Made by a program: the position numbers and the translations under genes. Shown in pieces: positions 35,177 to 43,638 of a stretch of DNA of 64,000 nt. Positions within the stretch are counted from its first letter, which is position 1; every line of letters starts with the position of its first letter. The notes under the pieces were generated by a model, which made no database searches, was not told the origin of the DNA, and saw nothing but the letters and a program-made list of their open reading frames with translations. The DNA lies in contig NZ_JAUORH010000007.1 in the NCBI RefSeq assembly GCF_030547425.1, positions 1 to 64,000 on the forward strand, in the 5' to 3' direction. The DNA comes from Tenacibaculum sp. 1_MG-2023 (GTDB taxonomy: Bacteria; Bacteroidota; Bacteroidia; Flavobacteriales; Flavobacteriaceae).

Positions 35177-37360
35177 TTAGTCTTCATCTTCGTTTCCAAA
35201 AGGTTTAATAATTACTCCTACACTAAAAATAAAACCGTCCGTAGGCGCATAAATTTCTGGAAATTCTGGATTGTCGTGTGGTGGTAAAACCAAAGGTGAA
35301 AACCTACTTTGTCTTCTGTCTGTAAAGTTTTCAAAATTCACAAAGGCACTTCCAAATTTGAAATTTCGCATTAAAAGTAATCCCATAGTTATAAAATCCG
35401 TGGTTTCTGTGCCATTAGACAAAAACTGCTTTCCTGTGTAAAAAGTTTCATAACCTATGCGCCATTTATCAGATTCGTACATTAAAACGCTACCTGCATT
35501 ATGTTTTGCTGTGAGCGGTTTTTGCGGATTTCCTGCCAAATAGTTCAGCTTTGTGTCGATGAGTGCATAGTTTAAAAACCATCTAAAATCCTTGTACGTA
35601 AATTTAATATTGGTTTCCGCTCCCTTGCTTATTATTTTATCGGTTGCATTTTCAAACATAAAAAATCCATCGTCTGTTGAATTTAATAATAGCCCGTTGT
35701 TAATAGCTGAAACGTAGAAGAGTTGGTTAACACTAAAACCTACCGCATCGAATAACCTTGTTTGGTAATTCACATCAAAATTGACACCATAGGAACGTTC
35801 TGCCTTTAAAGCAGATTTATCTATAGCAAGTACATTTTCAAAACTGATATATTCCGCCTCTTCGGTGAAAATATCTGGTATTTTATAACCTAATCCACCA
35901 CCAATTCTGCTCGAAAATCCGCTGTCGTTCTTGTAAAGCAAGGAAATTCTTGGAAGTGGAAAAAAACCGAAATCTGTATTGTAGTCTGCTCTTAATCCTG
36001 TTTCTAAAATCCAACTATCTGAAACGTCGTAAATGTTGTTTACAAATGCTCCATAAGTAACGTCTGTTTGGTCTCGTTGTAATGTCGCATTATCATTTTC
36101 ATCAAAATTAGATGTGTATAAATTTGCACCAAAAATCCAATCGGTTTTTTTGGATGCCTTTTGATAGTTGATTTCTGTGAATGTATTGGTTTGTTTGCCG
36201 TCAAAACTGAAATCGGTAATAGATAGTTTTCTATCGAAAAATGAGATGCTATTCTTGATGTTCAATGAACTGACCGAATCTATCTGTGTTTCGTAAACAG
36301 CCTGACTGCTCAATCTTTTAGAAAGATTTTCTTCGGTATATTGATGAATCCCATTTTCGCCACTTTCAATTTTTATAATGTCTCCACCAATTCTGTCGTC
36401 ATAAGTTCCATTTAAACCTATCCAAAAAGTTGTTTTTTCTGAAGGATAATAAAAGAATTTGGGGTTAAAAGATAACGAAGTTGTTTTTGGTAGATTGCTG
36501 AAACCATCATCTTCTGGGTCATACGCTTTTTGGTAATGACCAGAACTGTATAATGAAACTCCAAATTTTTCATTTCGCTTACTATAAAAGACATTTGCTG
36601 TACTACCCAACGCTTGTGTTTGAGTTAGCATAATATCCAAAGATGGTTCTTCATCAGGTGTTTTTGATACCATATTTATTAAACCCGCAATAGCCCCTCC
36701 TCCATAAAGTGTAGAAGAACTTCCTTTTATTATCTCAAATTGTTGTAGGTCTAGAGGCGGAATTTGTAAAATACTCAAACCACTTGAAAATCCACCATAC
36801 AAAGGAAACCCGTCTCTTAGAAGTTGAGTATATCTACCGTCAAGGCCTTGAATTCTAATGTTGGTGTTTCCACTACTTAACGAGGTTTGTTGCATTTGTA
36901 TTCCGGTACTTTCACGAAGTACCATTGAAATATTGGTTGGATTCATTACTGCTTTTTCGCCCAACTCTTCCACACCTATAAATTCTATTCTCGTGGGTAT
37001 TTTTTTAACAGTTCGTGTACTTCTTGAAGATTGTATAACGACTTCATCCAATTCATTTCCTCCCGATTCGAGCTTGAAAGAGAACTCTTTTTTTGTGCCA
37101 ACCTCAATAGTGGTTTCAATGGTTTTGAAACCTACATATAAAATTTTTACGGTTTGGTTTCCATTTGGGATTTCTGTAAATGTGGCAATTCCGTCAAAAT
37201 CTGTTACTGCTCCTTTCTCTAATTCTTCAAAATATACAGTCGCTCCCAATAATGGCCCATCTGTTTCGGCATCGCTCACAGAAATGGAAATATCACTCGT
37301 TTGTGCGAATGATATAATTGATAACATTAAAAATAATGTGTTTAAAAATACTTTTTTCAT
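35177..37360 (-). CDS. TonB-dependent outer-membrane receptor
   Basis: This 727-residue receptor has a signal peptide (1-19), a carboxypeptidase-like regulatory domain (about 22-105; SDAETDGPLLGATVYFEELE), a plug (about 115-225; VVIQSSRSTRTVKKIPTRIE, IQGLDGRYTQLLRDGFPLYG) and a 22-strand-type barrel to the end. The plug is like those of siderophore, cobalamin or metal receptors. It sits between a Fur-type regulator and a cation exporter, so metal or metallophore uptake is probable but the substrate is unknown. The upstream gap holds an imperfect inverted repeat that may be a Fur-like box. Confidence 0.88.
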   Translation of the reverse strand: MKKVFLNTLFLMLSIISFAQTSDISISVSDAETDGPLLGATVYFEELEKGAVTDFDGIATFTEIPNGNQTVKILYVGFKTIETTIEVGTKKEFSFKLESGGNELDEVVIQSSRSTRTVKKIPTRIEFIGVEELGEKAVMNPTNISMVLRESTGIQMQQTSLSSGNTNIRIQGLDGRYTQLLRDGFPLYGGFSSGLSILQIPPLDLQQFEIIKGSSSTLYGGGAIAGLINMVSKTPDEEPSLDIMLTQTQALGSTANVFYSKRNEKFGVSLYSSGHYQKAYDPEDDGFSNLPKTTSLSFNPKFFYYPSEKTTFWIGLNGTYDDRIGGDIIKIESGENGIHQYTEENLSKRLSSQAVYETQIDSVSSLNIKNSISFFDRKLSITDFSFDGKQTNTFTEINYQKASKKTDWIFGANLYTSNFDENDNATLQRDQTDVTYGAFVNNIYDVSDSWILETGLRADYNTDFGFFPLPRISLLYKNDSGFSSRIGGGLGYKIPDIFTEEAEYISFENVLAIDKSALKAERSYGVNFDVNYQTRLFDAVGFSVNQLFYVSAINNGLLLNSTDDGFFMFENATDKIISKGAETNIKFTYKDFRWFLNYALIDTKLNYLAGNPQKPLTAKHNAGSVLMYESDKWRIGYETFYTGKQFLSNGTETTDFITMGLLLMRNFKFGSAFVNFENFTDRRQSRFSPLVLPPHDNPEFPEIYAPTDGFIFSVGVIIKPFGNEDED

Positions 37361-37427
37361 TTGCTTATTCTGGTTTTTAAGAATATTGCAAATGTATTTA
37401 GCATTTACCGCAACTCGATTGCAAAGA

Positions 37428-37838
37428 TTATCTGTTGCAGTTGTCGCACAGGCCTTTCACGACCATATTTGCTTGTTGTAACTTGAAATTTTTTGGAAGT
37501 TGAATATTGGGAATAGGAACGTCGAAAAGACAAAACGTTTTGTCGCAGTTAGTACAATAAAAATGATAGTGCAAATCTTTTGGGTCGCAGTTACAGCCTT
37601 CCGCACAAACTGCATATTTGGTCATTCCAGAGCCATCTTCAATGCTGTGGATAACTTTGTTTTCCTCAAATGTTTTTAGTGTTCTGAAAATAGAACTTCT
37701 ATCCGTATAGGGCAGCGCATTTTCAATATCCTTTAATGATTGAGCTTTTTCTAGGCTTAAAAGATGGCGCAGAACAACCGTTCGTACTGCGGTGTTTTTT
37801 ACTTTTTTTATTTTTAGGATTTCTTCTTCCGTTTGCAT
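37428..37838 (-). CDS. Fur family metalloregulator
   Basis: This 136-residue repressor has a winged-helix (10-75; TAVRTVVLRHLLSLEKAQSL, DRSSIFRTLKTFEENKVIHS), a His-rich HYHF site at 90-93 and two structural zinc pairs, Cys95/Cys98 and Cys131/Cys134. Whether it senses iron or zinc cannot be told by eye. It lies 35 bp after the GDCCVxC gene and 67 bp before the TonB-receptor gene, which it probably controls. Confidence 0.9.
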   Translation of the reverse strand: MQTEEEILKIKKVKNTAVRTVVLRHLLSLEKAQSLKDIENALPYTDRSSIFRTLKTFEENKVIHSIEDGSGMTKYAVCAEGCNCDPKDLHYHFYCTNCDKTFCLFDVPIPNIQLPKNFKLQQANMVVKGLCDNCNR

Positions 37839-37873
37839 TTTCCTAATATATCATTTTTTAGAGTATTGTCTTT

Positions 37874-38080
37874 TCAGCAACAACTTTTGTTTTCTTGAAT
37901 CGGTGGACAAGGCACAGTTCCGTAAGAACAATAAACACAACAATCTCCTTCATTTGGTTTTAGAACCGTTTTGCAACTCTCACATTCATAAAAGAATTGA
38001 CAGGATTCTGTTGGCATTTCTTCTACTTTTTTATGTCCGCAGTTTGGGCAAGTTATTTCAGATGTCAATATAGTTTCCAT
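37874..38080 (-). CDS. GDCCVxC domain protein, mercury-operon type
   Basis: This 68-residue protein is almost all cysteine motifs: CPNCGH, CQFFYECESCK, the eponymous GDCCVYC and a CC end. Proteins with the GDCCVxC motif lie beside MerT/MerP genes in Bacteroidota and other phyla and probably bind mercury or zinc in the cytoplasm. It overlaps the merTP stop by one base. Soft-metal binding is inferred from Cys density. Confidence 0.88.
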   Translation of the reverse strand: METILTSEITCPNCGHKKVEEMPTESCQFFYECESCKTVLKPNEGDCCVYCSYGTVPCPPIQENKSCC

Positions 38081-38679
38081 TATTTTTCTTTTTTGTCGGT
38101 CACTTTATAACCTGTAGAATTAATTGCTTTCTCAATTTCCGCTTCATTGGTCTTGGTTTTATCAAATTCAATGATTGCATTTCCACTTTCGTATGATGCT
38201 TTTGAGCTCACGATTCCGCTGAGTTTATTTACTTCGTGGTTTACGTGTTCCTCACAACCCGCACAGGTCATTCCACTAATTTTAAATTCAGTTGTTTTAA
38301 TATCCGATTTATCTACTACGATAATGTGTTTTGCCGTGTCTGGGTAAAAAATTCCTGAATAGTATGGAAATGCCAACATTACTATTGCAAATACAGTTAT
38401 AATTCCTAAAAAAGTTTTGGACTGTGTGAATTTTGGTTTTTCGTCTGTCTCACATTCACAATCGATTTCCTTTTTAGGCTTTAGCATTTGATACCAGGTA
38501 AAACAAAGAACTAAAATTGTAAGCCCGATTAGGTAAGGTCTAAAAGGTTCTATCCAAGAGAATGTTGAAGCAATCCCACTTGTTCCTGCGATAAGAGCCA
38601 AAACAGGCGTAATACAGCATAAGGAAGCTGTAATTGCAGTTAGCAAGCCTGCTCCAATTAATTTATTTTCACTTTTCAT
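38080..38679 (-). CDS. merTP: MerTP mercuric transport fusion protein
   Basis: This 199-residue protein fuses MerT and MerP. The MerT part has helices around 8-30, 45-63 and 88-108, a Cys21-Cys22 pair in the first helix (ASLCCITPV) and Cys74/Cys76 in the loop. The MerP part (about 128-199) is an HMA fold with SGMTCAGC (Cys139, Cys142). It takes mercuric ion into the cell for reduction. No mercuric reductase (MerA) is in the window, so detoxification must use another enzyme or the protein handles a different metal. Confidence 0.92.
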   Translation of the reverse strand: MKSENKLIGAGLLTAITASLCCITPVLALIAGTSGIASTFSWIEPFRPYLIGLTILVLCFTWYQMLKPKKEIDCECETDEKPKFTQSKTFLGIITVFAIVMLAFPYYSGIFYPDTAKHIIVVDKSDIKTTEFKISGMTCAGCEEHVNHEVNKLSGIVSSKASYESGNAIIEFDKTKTNEAEIEKAINSTGYKVTDKKEK

Positions 38680-39050
38680 ATTGCTTCTAAAACTTTGTTC
38701 TTATCAAGTATTGCGAAAAACGGATTGAGTAGTTTTTCATATTCAGCGGTCAATGAGTAATAAATCGTTTGGGCTTCTCTATCGGTTTCTAATAGATTTC
38801 GGTCTTTCATTTTTCTCAAATGCTGGGAAATGGCCGAAATATTCATTCCAAGAATATCACTTAAATCACAAACGCAAAGCCTATCTTCTTCAAAGAGTAG
38901 GTATAGTATTTTAAGTCTTACGCTATTCCCAACTAATGAAAGTCCATTCGCCAAATAGTCGAACGATTCGTTTAATTCCGAAACCGTGTCTTTGCAACGA
39001 TTAATTTGTTCTAAATCGGCTTGTTGTCTTATGCAAGAATTATTGTCCAT
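38676..39050 (-). CDS. ArsR/SmtB-family metalloregulator
   Basis: This 124-residue repressor has the ArsR winged-helix (LVGNSVRLKILYLLFEEDRL, GMNISAISQHLRKMKDRNLL) and the metal motif LCVCDL with Cys59 and Cys61 at the start of the alpha3 helix; Cys6 and Cys19 lie in the N-terminal arm. In Bacteroidota mer operons an ArsR protein takes the place of MerR. Its stop overlaps merTP by 4 bp, and a clear operator-promoter lies directly upstream. It is the first gene of a six-gene operon. Confidence 0.92.
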   Translation of the reverse strand: MDNNSCIRQQADLEQINRCKDTVSELNESFDYLANGLSLVGNSVRLKILYLLFEEDRLCVCDLSDILGMNISAISQHLRKMKDRNLLETDREAQTIYYSLTAEYEKLLNPFFAILDKNKVLEAI

Positions 39051-39054
39051 AAAG

Positions 39055-39095
39055 CAAAGTTACATTATTTTCTTATTTAAGCAAACACTTAAATA
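39055..39095 (-). promoter_or_regulatory. Promoter and palindromic operator of the mercury operon
   Basis: On the minus strand, TTTG (39085-39082), 19 bp, then TAACTTTG (39062-39055) match the Bacteroidota promoter exactly. The ATG at 39050 leaves virtually no leader. A perfect 8-bp palindrome, TATTTAAG (39074-39081) with CTTAAATA (39088-39095), is centred on the -33 element, where a bound ArsR dimer would block RNA polymerase. Confidence 0.75.
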
Positions 39096-39262
39096 TATAA
39101 CATTTAATATAGCAATTATTTGATTAATAGAACTGCTAGAAACAAATGGCAGTAGTCTAGTTTCTAAAAGACTTATATAATAAAACTACTTCTGCAATAA
39201 ATTGTAGTACAATAGCTTTTAAACTTTTTGTCAACTCTAAAAATATATCTTTCATAATAGTA

Positions 39263-39892
39263 TTAGTTTTTAATAGATAATAAAATGGCTAAGGCAATTA
39301 ATTTGATATTCTTAGAAACAGAAATATAACTGCTTTCATCCCTATTACTCAAAAAACTCAGTTCCAAAAGAACCGAAGTACAATAGTCAATAGTTTCACG
39401 TAGTACCTGAAAATTTGCAAACTTCACTCCTCTACTTTTATATCCTATGGCTTTGCAAAGTGCTTTTTCAATTTGATAACCTGTATAAATAGATTCTTTG
39501 GAATTATTTGTTCCCTTTTGTGAAGCATAAACTTCTATTCCTCTTGCATCTGGATTATCTGAATGATTACAATGTAGAGAGACAAATAAATCAACTTTTA
39601 GAGCTTTGGCCAGCTTGGTTCTATCTGATAGTGAAATGAGTGTATCACTATACCTGGTTAAATAAATATCCAAAGGTTTATCTAAGTCATTATTTAGCTT
39701 CAAAATGGCATTTGCAATATCCAATACAATATCCTTTTCTTGGATTTTATTGATGCCTATGGCACCAGTATCTTTTCCACCGTGACCAACGTCAATTATA
39801 ATTCGTTTTTGAGTACTTGCTTCTTGTCCCAAAACGATACACATTTTTAGAAGCAAAAAGACAAAACTGACGTTTTTGAGCACTTTTTTCAT
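39263..39892 (-). CDS. N-acetylmuramoyl-L-alanine amidase (Amidase_3)
   Basis: This 209-residue exported zinc amidase has a signal peptide (1-22) and Amidase_3 motifs: IIIDVGHGGKDTGAIG with the first zinc His, QEKDIVLDIANAI with the zinc Glu, SLHCNHSDNPDARGIEVY with the second His, and catalytic Glu in LLELSFLSN. It cuts peptidoglycan and may open the wall for the transfer channel or act at mating contacts. It lies alone, divergent from traE, 189 bp away. Confidence 0.92.
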   Translation of the reverse strand: MKKVLKNVSFVFLLLKMCIVLGQEASTQKRIIIDVGHGGKDTGAIGINKIQEKDIVLDIANAILKLNNDLDKPLDIYLTRYSDTLISLSDRTKLAKALKVDLFVSLHCNHSDNPDARGIEVYASQKGTNNSKESIYTGYQIEKALCKAIGYKSRGVKFANFQVLRETIDYCTSVLLELSFLSNRDESSYISVSKNIKLIALAILLSIKN

Positions 39893-40081
39893 TTTAAGTT
39901 TTTAGGTTATCAACAATTTCCCTTCAAAAAATCATAGAATTTGATGCCAAATAATAGCAATTAAATTCAATCGATTCCAAATAATATTTTTTTCACAAAT
40001 ATTTGATTTTCAAGTATTTATGTACAAATATATGTAAATTTCAGAAAGAGAAAATGAATAAAAAATTTAAACAGTTTTATT

Positions 40082-40369
40082 ATGAAAAAATCAATCTATT
40101 TAGCAACTTTTTTATCGTTGCTCTCAACATCACTTTTTGCACAAATTGGTGGCATTGAAGATTCCGTTAATGATGTGGGCGATACCATACGCACCATATT
40201 TCCAATTTTACTTGGTGTCATTTTTTTAGTTGGTTTCCTGTTTAATGCAGGACATTTCTTTGGGGAAAACGCAGACCTTAAAAAAGGGATTACTAGAGTA
40301 CTTGTGTTTGTTTTGATTGCTGGCGCAGTTGTCGGCATCTTCACATACTTAATAGGCATCGTTGTTTAA
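40082..40369 (+). CDS. traE: Conjugation protein TraE (DUF4134)
   Basis: This 95-residue protein has a signal peptide to about residue 20 (LFAQ) and two helices (about 38-58 and 70-93; FPILLGVIFLVGFLFNAGHF). Size, place and sequence match the DUF4134/TraE protein of Bacteroidota ICEs, the VirB2-like pilin subunit candidate. It starts the tra operon, and TraF follows with one base between. Confidence 0.9.
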   Translation: MKKSIYLATFLSLLSTSLFAQIGGIEDSVNDVGDTIRTIFPILLGVIFLVGFLFNAGHFFGENADLKKGITRVLVFVLIAGAVVGIFTYLIGIVV

Positions 40370-40370
40370 G

Positions 40371-40655
40371 ATGAAACGCTTCGAGGTCTATAAAAACATT
40401 AGGAAACGGGCGGTCATTTTTGGACTGCCTATTTCCCTGTTTGCGTTAATGATGGTTTCCATTTTGGCTTCGCTGCTCATCATAATCTTCTCTTTCAGCT
40501 TCGGGATAATAATTGGCATACTCGTTTTCAATGCTGCCTTGTACGTAGCCTTAACGAGAATAACACATAACCCACAAATTTTTCAGATGGCTAATGCTTT
40601 TCCAAGAATAATAAGTAACAAAAGAAACTCTGGCTTCAACTATGAACAAGATTAA
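40371..40655 (+). CDS. traF: Conjugation protein TraF (DUF4133)
   Basis: This protein is 94 residues from the ATG at 40371; the TTG at 40362 lies inside traE and is not used. It opens KRFEVYKNIRKRAVIFGLPI and has two hydrophobic helices (about 18-60), as in the DUF4133/VirB3-like TraF family. It overlaps traG by 14 bp. It likely links the pilin and VirB4-type ATPase at the inner membrane. Confidence 0.9.
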   Translation: MKRFEVYKNIRKRAVIFGLPISLFALMMVSILASLLIIIFSFSFGIIIGILVFNAALYVALTRITHNPQIFQMANAFPRIISNKRNSGFNYEQD

Positions 40656-43044
40656 TCTTTCAGCATATCAACCTATTGTAGATATTCAAGACAATATCAT
40701 ATTTGCCAACAATGGTAATGTTGTCCTGTGCTATGAAGGTACGTTACCAGAAATTTATTCACTATCCGAAAAAGACTTTGAAGATATACACGGTGCTTGG
40801 TTTCAGGCTTTGAAATCATTACCTATTGGTACTGTAGTGCAAAAGCAGGACATATATCTTAAAAAAACATACAATTCAGAAGCACTTCCCAATACAACGT
40901 TTTTAGAAAAAGCGACACACGACCATTTCAAAGGACGTGATTATATGGAACATCGTTGCTTTTTGTTCTTTACGCTCACTAAGAATAAAGCGCTGAACAA
41001 TTCAAAATATGTCAACCCTTTCTGTAAAGTTTCCAAAGGGATTACACAACAATTGGATGACAACGTTAAGAGCTTTGTCGGTTCTGTTAGTGATTCTGTT
41101 TCCTTCATAAACAATAGTCGAAAAATGAAATTTGCTTCGCTTAAAGCGAAAGATATTCAGCAGTTAACGAATGGATATTTCAATGGTTTTAATGAAGGGT
41201 TTGACACCGATATCATATTAGATAAAAAAAGCGTCAATATTGGCGAAAACCATTTTGATGCCCTGGCTATCAATAGCGAACTGTGCTTTGGCGAAAGTGT
41301 ACAGAGTAGCAAGACCAATGAGAAATTTACTTCTGACGATTTTGTGTTTCATCAAGGGTTTATTGATGGCTTAGGGCTTACGCTTAATGAAAATCATATT
41401 GTCAATCAAATCCTTTATCTGGATGACAAACAGAAGTGGCGCAAGCTACTGGATAAGAAAGTTGAAGAACTTAATAAAAGTTCCAACTTCGGTTCGCAGA
41501 ATAAAGTAGTCCTCGGTAAAATTCAGCATATCCTTGACCAAATCAACGCTGATGATAATGCACGTATTATTCGAGGTCATTTAAACATCATCTATTGGGA
41601 CAAGAACCCAGAAAATTTAAGTCGAATCGGTTCAAAAATAAAGACCGAGTTTAAGGAACTAGACATTATTCCTTACTATCCTAGAGGTGAGGAACGAAAG
41701 AATTATATCCTAAATAGTTACTGCTGTTTTTCTTCAAACTTTTCAAATAACGATTTATATGTTACCGATTTAAAACACGCTTTATGCCTGTTCATCAATA
41801 ACACCAATTATAATTCTGATACTACCGGAATCATCTTTAATGATAGGGAACATAATGTGCCTGTTCTTAAAGATGTTTGGGACGAACGCAAGAAGCGCAT
41901 TAAGGCAAGAAACTTTGCCATTTTTGCACCTACTGGCGAAGGCAAGTCCTTTTTGGCAAATAACATTCTGCGCCAGTATTTTGAAAGTGGTGTCCGCCTG
42001 GTCATAATTGACCTTGGTGGATCCTACACCAAATTTGCCAAACTCTATCCCGAAAAATATACTGTGCTTCGCTATGAAAGTGGCAAAAATTTAGGCATCA
42101 ATCCTTTTTATATAAGTGATAAAAATGACCTAACACCAGAACGTTTGGAAGACTTGTCCGTTTTCTTGTTTGAACTTTTCGCCTCAGATTTAAAAGTTAC
42201 CAAAGCACAATCGGTTTCGGTTAAAAAGATATTACGCCATTATTACAATAATACTTCAGAAAATCATTCCTTAGATGGTTTCTACAACTTTATAGAGAGG
42301 AATCAGAAAGACCTTCTGGACACCTTAAAAATCCATCCCGACTACTTCAATATTACAAGCTTCTTGCACGTAATGTCCGAATATGTCGGCGATGGTCTAT
42401 ACAGCTTCCTTTTTGAAGTAAGTGAAGACCAGACCTATAAAATTGAGGATAAACGATTGATTGTTTTTGAGCTGGATGAAGTAAAGGATAACAAGGAAAT
42501 CTTGTCCGTTATGTTGAAGTTGATTAAGTCAGCCATCCAAAGAACGATTTGGAAAAACAGAGCTGAAAAAGGCATCATACTTTTCGATGAGTTTGCAAAG
42601 CAACTGAAGTTCGAAAACGTACTGGAAAGTGTTGAATTCTACTATCAAGCGATTCGTAAACAGAATGGTGCGATAGGCATTATTCTTCAATCCATAAATC
42701 AGCTTCCCAACAATTCAACATCGGCAAGCATACTAGAAAACACACAAGTCATTTATAGCCTAAACAATGAAAAAGGTTATGACGAATTGGTCAAAAGGCT
42801 CAATCTATCTAGCCACGATTTAAATCAATTAAAATCCATCAAAAACAATCTTTCTGGACCACGGAAGTATACAGAAATGTTCATCAAAATAGGAAAGGAA
42901 AGCAACATTTTTAGGCTTGAAGTTCCTCAAGAAGTGTACGCAGCCTACCTAACCGATGGACAGGAAAACGAGGCCATAATGGCCATTTATGAAAAGACCA
43001 ATGATATGGAATTGGCTATTAAAGAATTCACATCTAAAACATAA
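40642..43044 (+). CDS. traG: VirB4-like conjugation ATPase TraG
   Basis: This 800-residue hexameric ATPase powers the type IV secretion channel. It has an N-terminal VirB4 domain (DIQDNIIFANNGNVVLCYEG), Walker A APTGEGKSF with Gly432 to Ser436, Walker B IILFDEFAKQL and the motif AIGIILQSINQLPNN. Length and order match TraG of CTnDOT-type elements. The following traI gene begins 4 bp after the stop. Confidence 0.95.
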   Translation: MNKINLSAYQPIVDIQDNIIFANNGNVVLCYEGTLPEIYSLSEKDFEDIHGAWFQALKSLPIGTVVQKQDIYLKKTYNSEALPNTTFLEKATHDHFKGRDYMEHRCFLFFTLTKNKALNNSKYVNPFCKVSKGITQQLDDNVKSFVGSVSDSVSFINNSRKMKFASLKAKDIQQLTNGYFNGFNEGFDTDIILDKKSVNIGENHFDALAINSELCFGESVQSSKTNEKFTSDDFVFHQGFIDGLGLTLNENHIVNQILYLDDKQKWRKLLDKKVEELNKSSNFGSQNKVVLGKIQHILDQINADDNARIIRGHLNIIYWDKNPENLSRIGSKIKTEFKELDIIPYYPRGEERKNYILNSYCCFSSNFSNNDLYVTDLKHALCLFINNTNYNSDTTGIIFNDREHNVPVLKDVWDERKKRIKARNFAIFAPTGEGKSFLANNILRQYFESGVRLVIIDLGGSYTKFAKLYPEKYTVLRYESGKNLGINPFYISDKNDLTPERLEDLSVFLFELFASDLKVTKAQSVSVKKILRHYYNNTSENHSLDGFYNFIERNQKDLLDTLKIHPDYFNITSFLHVMSEYVGDGLYSFLFEVSEDQTYKIEDKRLIVFELDEVKDNKEILSVMLKLIKSAIQRTIWKNRAEKGIILFDEFAKQLKFENVLESVEFYYQAIRKQNGAIGIILQSINQLPNNSTSASILENTQVIYSLNNEKGYDELVKRLNLSSHDLNQLKSIKNNLSGPRKYTEMFIKIGKESNIFRLEVPQEVYAAYLTDGQENEAIMAIYEKTNDMELAIKEFTSKT

Positions 43045-43048
43045 TATT

Positions 43049-43636
43049 ATGAAAACAAAAATCAAAACAATCTTGTTCGGGCTATTCTTAATGGTTGCCC
43101 TTTTATTGCCTAGCGGTGCGACCGCCCAGGGAATGCCAGTTTATGACAATACCAACTTTGTAAGTTTGGTAAAATCGCTAGTGGAATCAGCAAAACAAAC
43201 CTCACAACTTATCAAGTCCGTAAAGTTCTTGAAAGATGCAAAAGAAAGTATTGAGAAAGTATCAAGTGTGGTACAGCAACTCAGGGCGGTTCAGGAAATA
43301 GCACAGAACAATCAACGCCTTATCAATGTAATGCAAAATGATTTGCAGGATATTTTAAACTCGCCTTACATCAAGCCCGAGGAAGTTACACGGGTTGCAG
43401 AATCATTTGATGCCATAGTCCAAAACTCTTTGGACACGGTTGATTTTATGGGCGAAATATTATCTAGCGATAATCTTAAAATGTCTGATGCCGAACGTGC
43501 TGAAGTCCTAAAGCAAAAAGAACAGGAATCAAAAGAAATGGTTTCCAATATCAAGACAAAAACTAAGCGCTATCGTGATATCATTTCCTTTAGAAAAATG
43601 CAGGATAAAGTGAATAACCGAGAAACAGAATATTAA
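43049..43636 (+). CDS. traI: Conjugation protein TraI (DUF4141, VirB5-like)
   Basis: This protein is 195 residues from the ATG at 43049; the frame is open upstream into traG but that extension lacks a signal peptide. Residues 1-27 form a signal peptide (LLPSGATAQ). The rest is mostly helical (SLVKSLVESAKQTSQLIKSV, SSVVQQLRAVQEIAQNNQRL), like VirB5-type pilus-tip proteins and the DUF4141/TraI family. It precedes traJ by 2 bp. Confidence 0.87.
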   Translation: MKTKIKTILFGLFLMVALLLPSGATAQGMPVYDNTNFVSLVKSLVESAKQTSQLIKSVKFLKDAKESIEKVSSVVQQLRAVQEIAQNNQRLINVMQNDLQDILNSPYIKPEEVTRVAESFDAIVQNSLDTVDFMGEILSSDNLKMSDAERAEVLKQKEQESKEMVSNIKTKTKRYRDIISFRKMQDKVNNRETEY

Positions 43637-43638
43637 TA

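Noticed and set aside
36858..37481. A 207-codon plus-strand open frame over the TonB-receptor gene
   Set aside because: It is the antisense shadow of the signal peptide and plug region of a clearly conserved receptor.
42989..43048. Extended N-terminus of TraI inside traG
   Set aside because: It would place 20 charged residues before a clear signal peptide that starts at 43049.
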